A DNA stretch of 64,000 bases from Apostichopus japonicus (lineage: Eukaryota > Echinodermata > Holothuroidea > Aspidochirotida > Stichopodidae), in contig NC_092563.1 in assembly GCF_037975245.1 (NCBI RefSeq), positions 3,171,001-3,235,000 of the forward strand. The letters run 5' to 3'. Shown here piece after piece: positions 54,401 to 60,148 of the stretch. A model generated the notes under the pieces. It was given only the letters and a program-made list of their open reading frames with translations. It was not told the origin of the DNA and did not search any database. Numbering within the stretch: the stretch's first letter is position 1; every line of letters starts with the position of its first letter. The position numbers and the translations under genes are program-made.

Positions 54401-54623
54401 TCCTTATATTCCCCCTCCCCCCACCCTCACCCCTACTGCTGGCATTATGTCATACAATAACTAGGACACTCATTCATAATATTCACCTCTAAAAAGACAT
54501 TTCTTTTTTCTTCTACTAACTTAAGGTGGAGACCCTGGACATGCCGGAAAGAATTTGTTTGTGTACAAAGATGGTCGAACGATAAACTTAGGTGGGAAGA
54601 CATCCGTTGAAGCTCAAGCTGGG
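21329..54623 (+). CDS. OPLAH: 5-oxoprolinase (ATP-hydrolysing), near-complete; last exon not found
   Basis: 28 exons chain in frame to 1243 residues (human OPLAH is about 1288): 21329-21487, 23457-23648, 24223-24354, 24793-24899, 29246-29361, 29694-29826, 30559-30671, 31990-32078, 32542-32659, 33204-33346, 34167-34295, 34876-34988, 35769-35939, 36614-36751, 37463-37601, 38690-38866, 39557-39694, 41141-41251, 41613-41714, 42432-42606, 43482-43591, 44289-44510, 46254-46388, 47684-47833, 48349-48423, 49639-49721, 50266-50426, 54526-54623. The enzyme opens 5-oxoproline to L-glutamate using ATP in the cytosolic gamma-glutamyl cycle. The HydA half (about 1-730) has the phosphate-binding motifs DRGGTFTD (9-16) and DMGGTSTD (315-322). 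The HydB half (about 737 on) has [12 protein letters not shown] (823-834) and [10 protein letters not shown] (855-864). No internal stop or frameshift is seen. The glycine-rich C-terminus is missing because the model ends at an open donor. Confidence 0.95.
21488..23456. other. OPLAH intron 1
   Basis: No coding sequence recognised. A 113-codon open frame at 22323-22664 has no family features and is treated as chance. A SINE-like element occupies the middle (listed separately). Confidence 0.5.
22690..22970 (-). mobile_element. tRNA-derived SINE
   Basis: On the minus strand, TGGCATTTGAGG (complement of 22934-22945) resembles an RNA polymerase III A box and GGTTCAATACC (complement of 22890-22900) a B box, inside a tRNA-like GGTTTCGGGTTCAATACCCGG arm. 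About 200 bases of non-tRNA body follow. The 3' end runs into a TAATAATAT-type tail near 22680. It is inserted opposite to OPLAH. Confidence 0.65.
23457..23648 (+). CDS. OPLAH: OPLAH exon 2
   Basis: Residues 54-117, with [18 protein letters not shown], a signature of HydA-type hydantoinase/oxoprolinase proteins, and [15 protein letters not shown]. Confidence 0.96.
24223..24354 (+). CDS. OPLAH: OPLAH exon 3
   Basis: Residues 118-161, [17 protein letters not shown]. The acceptor follows a long C-run (CCCCCCTCCTTTTACAG); the donor is GTAAGC. Confidence 0.95.
24559..24632. repeat. Short tandem duplication in OPLAH intron 3
   Basis: AACCCAGTGGATA followed by AATTTGGGCCCTCT and CAGTGAG appears twice in succession, about 40 bases per unit, with two or three differences. 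Confidence 0.75.
24793..24899 (+). CDS. OPLAH: OPLAH exon 4
   Basis: Residues 162-196 plus two bases. It ends [10 protein letters not shown], conserved at the end of the HydA N-terminal domain. Donor GTAAGT. Confidence 0.95.
26703..26797. repeat. 47-bp tandem duplication
   Basis: TAGATTGGA.CAAAG.GCAA followed by .GAATAGTAACAAGTCTCACTATATC occurs twice head to tail with three substitutions, suggesting a fairly recent slip. Confidence 0.85.
27777..28047 (-). mobile_element. hAT-type MITE with perfect 8-bp target duplication
   Basis: Both ends are CAGGCGCGTAGCCA in inverted orientation. The flanks are AAAACAAG on each side (ending at 27776; starting at 28048). An 8-bp duplication is the hAT hallmark. 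On the minus strand the interior reads CTATCTAAGCGTAGCGCCAC and TTGGCGCGAAGCGTACAAG, matching copies at 58402-58782 and from 63844. No transposase is encoded. Confidence 0.88.
28751..28895 (+). repeat. Purine-rich, G-run tract
   Basis: About 145 bases of almost only A and G on the + strand, beginning GAGAGAGGGAGAGAGAG, with many GGG to GGGGGGG runs. Such tracts can form triplex or G-quadruplex DNA. The opposite strand gives long pyrimidine open frames that are not genes. Confidence 0.8.
29246..29361 (+). CDS. OPLAH: OPLAH exon 5
   Basis: Residues 197-235. [20 protein letters not shown] and VKIVPRGFT match the family's H-E-x-x-V and VPRG segments. Ends after the first base of an Ala codon. 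Confidence 0.95.
29694..29826 (+). CDS. OPLAH: OPLAH exon 6
   Basis: Residues 236-279. [14 protein letters not shown] and [14 protein letters not shown], entering the second HydA subdomain. Donor GTAAGA. Confidence 0.96.
29885..29950. repeat. GACA-rich simple repeat
   Basis: Impure GACAGACA / ACAGACAA runs in OPLAH intron 6. Confidence 0.7.
30559..30671 (+). CDS. OPLAH: OPLAH exon 7
   Basis: Residues 280-317. [12 protein letters not shown] (287-298) and PVIGFDMGG, the first half of the second phosphate-binding motif, which is split by the next intron. Confidence 0.96.
31990..32078 (+). CDS. OPLAH: OPLAH exon 8
   Basis: Residues 318-347. [18 protein letters not shown] completes the DMGGTSTD motif; it ends [10 protein letters not shown] in phase 0. 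Confidence 0.96.
32542..32659 (+). CDS. OPLAH: OPLAH exon 9
   Basis: Residues 348-386. [17 protein letters not shown] and [16 protein letters not shown] are near-invariant segments of the HydA domain. Donor GTAGCA is weak. Confidence 0.96.
33204..33346 (+). CDS. OPLAH: OPLAH exon 10
   Basis: Residues 387-434. [20 protein letters not shown], then a variable segment. Donor GTACAT is weak. Confidence 0.95.
34167..34295 (+). CDS. OPLAH: OPLAH exon 11
   Basis: Residues 435-477. [20 protein letters not shown] and PIRALTQ. Phase 0 at both ends. Confidence 0.96.
34876..34988 (+). CDS. OPLAH: OPLAH exon 12
   Basis: Residues 478-514. [20 protein letters not shown] followed by [11 protein letters not shown], a glycine-rich nucleotide-site segment of the fold. 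Donor GTGAGT splits a Lys codon. Confidence 0.96.
35769..35939 (+). CDS. OPLAH: OPLAH exon 13
   Basis: Residues 515-571. [20 protein letters not shown] (conserved) and [13 protein letters not shown]. Confidence 0.96.
36614..36751 (+). CDS. OPLAH: OPLAH exon 14
   Basis: Residues 572-617. [18 protein letters not shown] and NFEAAFTER. The YDRTDCALM block matches the Y.GTDCALM of the family with Arg replacing Gly. Confidence 0.94.
37463..37601 (+). CDS. OPLAH: OPLAH exon 15
   Basis: Residues 618-664. [20 protein letters not shown] and VRGVGK, then a Gln/Lys-rich linker that is variable in the family. Donor GTAAGG. Confidence 0.94.
37944..38255. repeat. Degenerate ACTCTACTATACCGTATTCT simple-sequence tract
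   Basis: About 300 bases built from permutations of CTACT, TACCGTA, TTCTACTCTA and ACACTAGTATACCGTACT in OPLAH intron 15. Longer blocks (for example CTACACTAGTATACCGTACT) recur about 120 bases apart. Confidence 0.8.
38690..38866 (+). CDS. OPLAH: OPLAH exon 16
   Basis: Residues 665-723. [39 protein letters not shown], the end of the HydA C-terminal part. Confidence 0.96.
39557..39694 (+). CDS. OPLAH: OPLAH exon 17 (HydB domain start)
   Basis: Residues 724-769. [20 protein letters not shown] (737-756) opens the HydB domain; [13 protein letters not shown] follows. The acceptor CTTTCAAAAG has a weak pyrimidine tract. Confidence 0.95.
39938..39955. repeat. Small perfect hairpin
   Basis: GTGGTGC GACT GCACCAC in intron 17 pairs perfectly over 7 bp; it lies about 170 bases before the higher-order repeat. 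Confidence 0.5.
40110..40785. repeat. 65-bp minisatellite with 194-bp higher-order (three-unit) period
   Basis: About ten units of roughly 65 bases share CAGTATGTACTGGC and GTGCACTTTTATT.GTGAAA. Unit types alternate: one with CCATGGTGGTAAATGCGCAC, then one with CAGTGCCGGTAAGTG, then one with CAGTGGCGGTAAGTG. The CCATGGTGG type recurs starting near 40151, 40345 and 40539, exactly 194 bases apart. Most units carry GTGCACTTT / AAAGTGCAC arms around an 8-base loop (for example 40296-40321). Confidence 0.9.
41141..41251 (+). CDS. OPLAH: OPLAH exon 18
   Basis: Residues 770-806. [20 protein letters not shown] and [17 protein letters not shown], highly conserved in HydB. Confidence 0.97.
41613..41714 (+). 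CDS. OPLAH: OPLAH exon 19
   Basis: Residues 807-840. [20 protein letters not shown]. The His/Asp residues of [12 protein letters not shown] are invariant-type positions of HydB. Confidence 0.97.
42432..42606 (+). CDS. OPLAH: OPLAH exon 20
   Basis: Residues 841-898. [20 protein letters not shown] and [20 protein letters not shown]. The donor GTGCGA is poor but is required for the frame to continue into exon 21. Confidence 0.95.
42650..43045. repeat. Tandem duplicated AT/GA-rich segment in intron 20
   Basis: The block AGAAAACTACAGAGAAAAAA...TGCAAATTAT/TGTAAATTAT...TATATTGAGAGACTGCTTTCC occurs around 42738-42837 and again around 42976-43036, within repeated ATTATAGAGAAAAAA phrases. Confidence 0.75.
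43482..43591 (+). CDS. OPLAH: OPLAH exon 21
   Basis: Residues 899-935. [20 protein letters not shown] and [17 protein letters not shown]. Donor GTTAGA is weak. Confidence 0.95.
44289..44510 (+). CDS. OPLAH: OPLAH exon 22
   Basis: Residues 936-1009. [51 protein letters not shown]. Phase 0 at both ends; donor GTGAGA. Confidence 0.96.
44533..44995 (+). repeat. Tandem array of ~92-bp units, about 5 copies
   Basis: GCTAATA.CACTCTATACTG, CATATCATGCTT.AA.GCA, TGGTACTGA.AGT.TGAACAG, TT.CTAAACTTTACCTGA recurs with a period of 92-93 bases (44547, 44640, 44732, 44825, 44917). A single related copy lies at 1386-1490. Confidence 0.9.
45832..46075. repeat. Two-copy tandem duplication, about 130 bp per unit
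   Basis: GTGTGAGGGT.A.GGTAAAAATGTT, TTACAAGTGTTTC, TATGGTTGA.TTTGC.TCTCCT and GTGATA occurs twice (from 45832 and from about 45969) with a G-rich spacer between. Confidence 0.8.
46254..46388 (+). CDS. OPLAH: OPLAH exon 23
   Basis: Residues 1010-1054. [45 protein letters not shown]: the DF.GTGP...G..NAP signature of HydB. Donor GTAGAG. Confidence 0.97.
46411..46530. repeat. Triplicated ~47-bp unit
   Basis: AACACATCTATTTC, TGGACCATAT.ACCCAG and ATTAA repeat three times just after exon 23. Confidence 0.85.
47076..47360. repeat. Compound minisatellite of GGCATATCAAGGGCAGA units
   Basis: Two interleaved units, CATATCAAGGGCAGAGG (17 bases) and CATATCAAGGG (with or without the GCAGAGG part), alternate about 18 times. 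The array yields open frames reading IKGRGISRA-type repeats; these have no start context or gene structure and lie inside an OPLAH intron. Confidence 0.88.
47684..47833 (+). CDS. OPLAH: OPLAH exon 24
   Basis: Residues 1055-1104. [40 protein letters not shown]. Phase 0. Confidence 0.97.
47946..48052. repeat. 13-bp minisatellite, about 8 copies
   Basis: Unit GTACATGTTCTTT with few changes; each unit contains the palindrome ACATGT. Confidence 0.9.
48070..48140 (+). mobile_element. Decayed tRNA-like fragment (SINE head or tRNA pseudogene)
   Basis: TAGCTCAGTTTGTAGAGC (48079-48096) is a near-perfect tRNA D-arm/A-box sequence, preceded by GGGACTGAA. No intact anticodon arm or canonical B box follows, so this is not a functional tRNA gene. 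Confidence 0.5.
48349..48423 (+). CDS. OPLAH: OPLAH exon 25
   Basis: Residues 1105-1129, [20 protein letters not shown] followed by GGAGA: the CMNN.T.G....YYET.AGG.GA motif of HydB. One residue of the usual YYET is His-Tyr here. Confidence 0.96.
48565..49373. mobile_element. Inverted-repeat DNA element (non-autonomous) with internal palindrome
   Basis: The left end ATATGGAACGCGAATAGGGC matches the right end (reverse complement ATATGGAACGCGAAAAGGGC), with similarity over about 35 bases and four mismatches. GTAT lies immediately outside both ends and may be a target duplication, but the left flank is GT/AT-rich so this is uncertain. The interior contains a 72-base palindrome (48729-48800) and tandem GTAAGTTTAGACAACAAC units (49247-49300). 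It may be two copies of one family in contact. No transposase is seen. Confidence 0.75.
48729..48800. repeat. 72-bp near-perfect palindrome
   Basis: Outer arms of 30 bases (48729-48758 and 48771-48800) are perfect complements, including CAGTTTGCCCTTTTCG and its complement. The inner bases continue to pair with one mismatch (48759/48770) down to a GG centre. The arm sequence is the terminal repeat of the surrounding element. Confidence 0.9.
49639..49721 (+). CDS. OPLAH: OPLAH exon 26
   Basis: Residues 1130-1156. [28 protein letters not shown]: the SGVH.HMTNTR.TDPE.LE motif is highly conserved. Donor GTAAGC. Confidence 0.97.
50266..50426 (+). CDS. OPLAH: OPLAH exon 27
   Basis: Residues 1157-1210. 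[20 protein letters not shown] and [16 protein letters not shown]. Donor GTTTGT is weak; the next exon restores the family sequence exactly. Confidence 0.95.
50490..51020. repeat. ~93-bp tandem repeat, about 5 degenerate copies
   Basis: CCCCATAAATAGTGGCAAGC, TGCCATTTTTAGGTATGTGC, TTGCCATTGCCAAGCTC and ACTACTAGTGGCAAGTATGT recur with a period of 92-93 bases; copies decay to the right. Many TGGCAAG / CTTGCCA inverted words could fold. Confidence 0.9.
51021..54525. other. Remainder of OPLAH intron 27
   Basis: No exon, RNA or clear repeat recognised. C and G runs occur near 51484 and 51630. The last 30 bases show pyrimidine-rich sequence, TACTAAC (54514-54520) and the TTAAG acceptor. Confidence 0.5.
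54526..54623 (+). CDS. OPLAH: OPLAH exon 28 (last exon found)
   Basis: Residues 1211-1243. [33 protein letters not shown]: matches the G.PG..G.N...K.GRT.NLGGK segment about 45 residues before the usual C-terminus. Ends in phase 0 before GTAAGC. Confidence 0.95.
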
Positions 54624-55743
54624 GTAAGCACCAACTTCATTTTCTTTCTCTGTTTCACGTTTTTTTCTTCTCCCACTCTTTTATCGAACGATCATTCTAA
54701 ACAAGTTATTTTTGGTCCATTACAACAGTGTTTATTGTGTTTGAGAGGATGAGCAGAATGGAATTTGCAGTTCTTCAAATGAATTTAAACCAAATAAAAC
54801 CAAATTATCTCTCATTTCATTTAAAAAAAACACTTATTTTTGTAAGATTTGTTTCAACATTCCTTGAATTTGAACTTAGGTCTTCTTACTGTATGTCATT
54901 TAGTGACTATGAAGCGTGCAAATATAAGTCTGCACTTGAAAACGTGTTGCTACTTTATTGAAAGAACATTTCCTTTAGAAACTACACTGAAGTTGTATGT
55001 CTTTTCATCGGAAAAACCTTTTTTTTGAATTTGCTTGTAAAGCATGAGTTGTTTAAGAAACTGGAATAATTTTCAATTAGTTGCCACATTTCTTTGTTTA
55101 GTGACTGCTTTATAGAACAGTCTGCATTCAAGTAGATGTCTCTGTAGTTAAATCGAGATGAAACCATGGTTTGATCGATTGTAGTTGTTAAAACCTCTGA
55201 AAGTAAGTCAAAACAAACAGCAGCACGATGCCTTAGACCAACATGTATATTGGTATCGATGACAAGAGAAACATATGCAGTCATGATGGCGCGCGTGTGT
55301 GTGTGCGTGTGTGTGTACGCGTACATGTCTAGGCCTCACAACTGGTGACATGGGACAAAAGTAATTCCTGTCACCAGTTGTCGAACAATAGAGCGCAATA
55401 GTCATCGTTTGTCCAGACAAAGGGTTAGAATAAAGGGAAATGTCATCGGTTGTAGCTAATACAATAGAAAAACAAGTTTGTATGTTAGTGTGTGTATGTA
55501 TGTGACACTTGCTTATAAACAATGTTACACAAGTATTGGTGAATTAGCTCTATACTTGGGGAATTAGCTCCATACTTGGTGAATTAACTTCATACTTGGT
55601 GTGTGGATCAATCTCATTGTCTCTTTTGTTTTCTGTGAAGTTCAATGGTCATTTGGGGTCAACAGAGGTCAAAGTCTGAAAATCTTGTGAAAAAATGATA
55701 ACTCAAGAAGTACATCTTTCTTGAACTTCATAATTAGATTGTT
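54624..55743. other. Non-coding region after OPLAH exon 28
   Basis: No OPLAH terminal exon seen. A GT/GC dinucleotide tract lies at about 55290-55322 and a three-copy unit GAATTAGCTCCATACTTGG-like at 55540-55602. Confidence 0.5.
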
Positions 55744-56430
55744 GATCCAGCTTGGTGAGTGAAAGAACCTTATTGAAATCTGTACAGGTCAAAGGTCAAA
55801 TGAGGTCAACAGGTGTCAAAGTCTGAAAATGTTTTAGACATGATAACTCACAAAGTTAAAGCTACAATTTAACTGTGAATTCTTCTGAGAGTTGATAATC
55901 TTACTTTAAGCACACTCAGGCAGGCCCCTACCAGTTTCACACTCAGAGCTTCAAGGGGTCAATCTCAAATGGTGCAAAAATTGGCTCAAGGGATCAACAG
56001 GTTATCTCAATTGGCCTCAAAATTGACCATTTTCCCTGCAATTAACAATAAATGACTTTTGTAGTGAAAATACTTTGCATTGTATATAAACAATGTCATG
56101 TATTAACTCTTATTCAGTGATAACAATAACAAAGGGATGGTTCGTGTCAGAGCTGATTTGCTAGCTCTAGATTGGTAAAAGACAATGTCCTTTTATTCAT
56201 ACATTTATGTGTCTATATTTCATTTCTGGATATTGAAAAGTTTTGAAATAACACTTCTATACTGTAAAATCCTTACCAGTCAATGAAAAAGTTGATGCCT
56301 ACAAAGGGATGATACACTTGGAAAGCTCTGATCTTTCTGGTTTTTCACTTTAAATTCTTGGACAAATTTAACTCACTTGCTCAACATTAGTCAGATAGTC
56401 TTGTAGAACTTTGAGCAACTTGTATGGCAA
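55744..56430 (+). repeat. Dispersed repeat copy interrupted by a 0.37-kb segment
   Basis: 55744-55886 and 56259-56430 together match 8390-8702. The interrupting segment (about 55887-56258) is absent from the first copy, and CTTCT occurs at both of its edges (55882-55886 and 56254-56258), as a short target duplication would. Confidence 0.7.
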
Positions 56431-57814
56431 AGGAATCACAAAGCTGATTGGCTTTCTGGTTTATTTTCACTTTGAACAAAACATAGAAACATGTTTGAAT
56501 TCAGTGTTTTCCAGTTGAATTTACATGAAACTAATAACACTACTGGAAGAAAATTGTCTTGGTAGGACAATTTGTTGTTGTTTTTTATGTTGTTGTAAGT
56601 GCATGATATTAAGGTAGCTACTCTCTATTGAACCATCTACCAGTGGAGAGGCATGCATGTATCTGGCTGGTGTTTCAGTTTTAATTATTGTAATCACATG
56701 CCCGAGAATGTACCATATACTGTATATGTACTGTACACCGTTGCTAAAACTAACTGTTAGCCTGCTACCAAACATTGCAAGGTTTATGGCAAAGTGGATG
56801 ACTAATTGTATGGACGTTCTTCTTGAAAACTTTTTTTGAACTACGCAGTAACCCGCTTTTGAACAGCAATTGAACCCATCGCAAATTCTTTTAATGAAAC
56901 TCAGTGATGCTTAAAGTATTATAGGGAGTGCATTGTGAACGGGAGCCCATTTAGAAAATTAAGCAAAATGGTATATATTAACACAGAGAGTTTACCGTTA
57001 CAACAGGTCAGATCAAATCTAGTCAAGATAAACATCGCTGGCTAAATAGAAATAGTTTGAAAATAATAACTTGGTCTGTTGACTTAGTCAAGAAGATCAG
57101 AGAGAGCTGTGTTTGCTTTCAATTTAGAGTCACAAGTTGTTCAATGGTGTTGCTATGGGGAACAAACTACCCTAGCAACAGTGTTGTACTCCTAATTGTG
57201 CAGCTATAACGCTTCCCAGGAAAATGCATAGATCTCTGTATGCTGTTTGCAAAGTAGCATAGTGCTGACAGGCCATGTCCTTCCATCTTGTAAATCAAAG
57301 GACCGTGAAATGAAATGAAATAAACTGCTGTGAAAATAGAATGTGAAAGGCATATCATACTGAATAACACCACAAACTAAGAGACATAAGGAAAAACATT
57401 TGATACCAATGATTGTTACATGAAAGGCCGAGATAAATATGGTGCAGTGTATATTTCATTATGTAAATAATTTCCACATCTTTAGGTTTGCAAAATCAAA
57501 ATGGCTTGTACATCTGTTTTGACAATCTTTCTGTGAACAAGATGCAAGGGAAACACTATTTTTTTCTAATGTCATGGGAAGGGGGTGGAGGGGGGAGCTA
57601 ATGTGTTACATCGTCCTGGGTTCCTTTCCACTTTGAGGAAGTATGGTAAAACAAGGGGCACGTAGGTGCGAAGTTGTGCTATATTTTTGAAACATGGTTA
57701 GAGAATTTTCAACAGATGTTGTTTACTGTAATATTAGCTATAGCTGTACCTCCTGTACAATATGACTTTTGGGTTTTTTTTTTTTTTCTGTGTGTTTTAA
57801 TATTCTGTCTGTCA

Positions 57815-57852
57815 GTTGGGTAGGTGGGCGGGTGGGCGGGTGGGTGGGTGGG
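57815..57852 (+). repeat. G-run tract with G-quadruplex potential
   Basis: GGGTAGGTGGGCGGGTGGGC continues through several more GTGGG units, giving at least six GGG runs with one- to three-base spacers. Confidence 0.7.
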
Positions 57853-58401
57853 GGATCATCCTCCTCTTCAAAATATAACTTATTGCACACCTGCCGAATT
57901 TTCTTTTTCTGCTGTAGCTTCCACTCTGTTTGCCCAAACAAATACATGCTTGTTGTGACAATCTCTGTGATGATCAAAAGTGAATTGGCATGCAATTTAA
58001 TAGGCAGTCTAACAATGTTTTTAGTACACATAATTTGTCTTTACTCTCGCATCTAGTTTGGGTACCCTCTAAGATACCCTAAGGATTACAAGAAACACGA
58101 AAAAAAAATTGTCTTTTGCACTCTCTTTTCTTTTGGTCTTTGGCACTCTCTTTTCAATTGGCCAAGAATCCAGCTGAATTATTTCAGCAATACCATGGAG
58201 TAGCCTACAACTTACTGGTCAGAAATATTAACAATGACCTCCTCCCCCTCCCCCCCATCCCCTTCCCTACCCACCGATTGTTTGAAAAGTTTCTGGTAAA
58301 ATATTAAGAAGGGACTAGCCTGAAAAGCTCATTGGTCTAAAGTTTTGAGCAAAGTTTATTACATAACTAAGCAGATTTTTGGTTTCCCGAGAGGGAAAAC
58401 T

Positions 58402-58782
58402 CAGTGGCGGAGCTAGGGGTATTGGTCAGGGGGCGAGAATGGTCTGTAGGGGCACTTTCGACACTATTTAAGCGGAGTGTCACCATAGGTTGGCATGGAG
58501 CGTACAGAAATTTTTTGAGTAAAGATACTCCCTAGATCGCCGGAAATTACCCTTTCCGGGCCTTTGCTTAATTCGCAGATAACGAAGAATAAATAGGTGT
58601 CATCGCCAAATTACACCAACAAAATGTGACAATGTCAATAGGTTGATGAGAGCGCAATAAAAAAAGTCAATAATCGGGAATAAGTAGAAAGTGGTAAAAA
58701 GCTGAAAAGGGCGCCAGTAGTCCATTTGAGTCCGTCAGGGGGGGCATATGCCCCCCCTGACTGTTTGGACGCTCCGCCACTG
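58402..58782 (+). mobile_element. hAT-type MITE with perfect 8-bp target duplication
   Basis: Ends are CAGTGGCGGAGC in inverted orientation; the duplication GGAAAACT ends at 58401 and restarts at 58783. The interior AAGCGGAGTGTCACCATAGG, TTGGCATGGAGCGTACA and CGCCGGAAATTACCC is related to the 27777-28047 and 63844 copies. No transposase is encoded. Confidence 0.88.
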
Positions 58783-58963
58783 GGAAAACTATGGAGCCAC
58801 TTTTACTGATCCTGCAAAATTGTGAGAGGGACCGTGGATTGCAAAGTCGGCAATGACTACAACGCGGATGGCAAAGTCGGTAATGAATATATTACTGGTA
58901 GATTCATCCAACACAGAGCAGCATGTAGAAACGTTCTACTCAAAAGCCAAACATGAATTAATA

Positions 58964-60148
58964 GGGTCACACAACCAGAGTCTATGCATGCCTGAGGGGT
59001 CACACAACCAGAGTCCATGCATGCCTGAGGGGTCACACAACCAGAGTCTATGCATGCCCGAGGGGTCACACAACCAGAGTCTATGCATGCCTGAGGGGTC
59101 ACACAACCAGTCTATGCATGCCTGAGGGGTCACACAACCAGAGTCTATGCATGCCTGAGGGGTCACACAACCAGAGTCTGTGCATGCCTGACGGGTCACA
59201 CAACCAGAGTCTATGCATGCCTGAGGGGTCACAACCAGAGTCTATGCATGCCTGAGGGGTCACACAACCAGAGTCTATGCATGCCTGAGGGGTCACACAA
59301 CCAGAGTCTATGCATGCCTGAGGGGTCACACAACCAGAGTCTATGCATGCCTGAGGGGTCACACAACCAGAGTCTATGCATGCCTGAGGGGTCACACAAC
59401 CAGAGTCTATGCATGCCTGAGGGGTCACACAACCAGAGTCTATGCATGCCTGAGGGGTCACACAACCAGAGTCTATACATGCCTGAGGGGTCACACAACC
59501 AGAGTCTATGCATGCCTGAGGGGTCACACAACCAGAGTCCATGCATGCCGGAGGGGTCACACAACCAGAGTCTATGCATGCCCGAGGGGTCACACAACCA
59601 GAGTCTATGCATGCCCGAGGGGTCACACAACTAGAGTCTATGCATGCCTGAGGGGTCACACAACCAGAGTCTATGCATGCCTGAGGGGTCACACAACCAT
59701 AGTCTATGCATGCCTGAGGGGTCACACAACCAGAGTCTATGCATGCCTGAGGGGTCACACAACCAGAGTCTATGCATGTCTGAGGGGTCACACAACCATA
59801 GTCTATGCATGCCCGAGGGGTCACACAACTAGAGTCTATGCATGCCTGAGGGGTCACACAACCAGAGTCTATGCATGCCTGAGGGGTCACACAACCAGAG
59901 TCTATGCATGCCTGAGGGGTCACACAACCAGAGTCTATGCATGCCTGAGGGGTCACACAACTAGAGTCTATGCATGCCTGAGGGGTCACACAACCAGAGT
60001 CTATGCATGCCTGAGGGGTCACACAACCAGAGCCTATGCATGCCTGAGGGGTCACACAACCAGAGTCTATGCATGCCTGAGGGGTCACACAACCAGAGTC
60101 TATGCATGCCTGAGGGGTCACACAACCTGAGTCTATGCATGCCTGAGG
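58964..60148. repeat. Minisatellite, 33-bp unit, about 36 copies
   Basis: The unit is GGGGTCACACAACCAGAGTC followed by TATGCATGCCTGA. Most copies differ by zero to two bases; units near 59106 and 59230 have lost two bases. Because 33 is a multiple of three, long open frames (up to 340 codons on the minus strand) arise by repetition; they are not treated as genes. Confidence 0.95.

Noticed and set aside
54514-54520. TACTAAC as a perfect branch point for exon 28
   Set aside because: It is only about six bases from the acceptor, too close to serve as the branch point; coincidence is likely.
57545-57602. Glycine-rich frame WEGGGGGS as candidate OPLAH tail
   Set aside because: The upstream residues do not match and the frame stops at once; it is a G-run artefact.
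59099-60121. 340-codon open frame on the minus strand (and several 60-130 codon frames on both strands)
   Set aside because: It is entirely the 33-bp minisatellite; a unit length divisible by three keeps every frame without a stop codon open. No start context, splice structure or non-repeat sequence supports a gene.
58964-60148. CRISPR array
   Set aside because: Repeats are contiguous without unique spacers, and the context is an animal genome.
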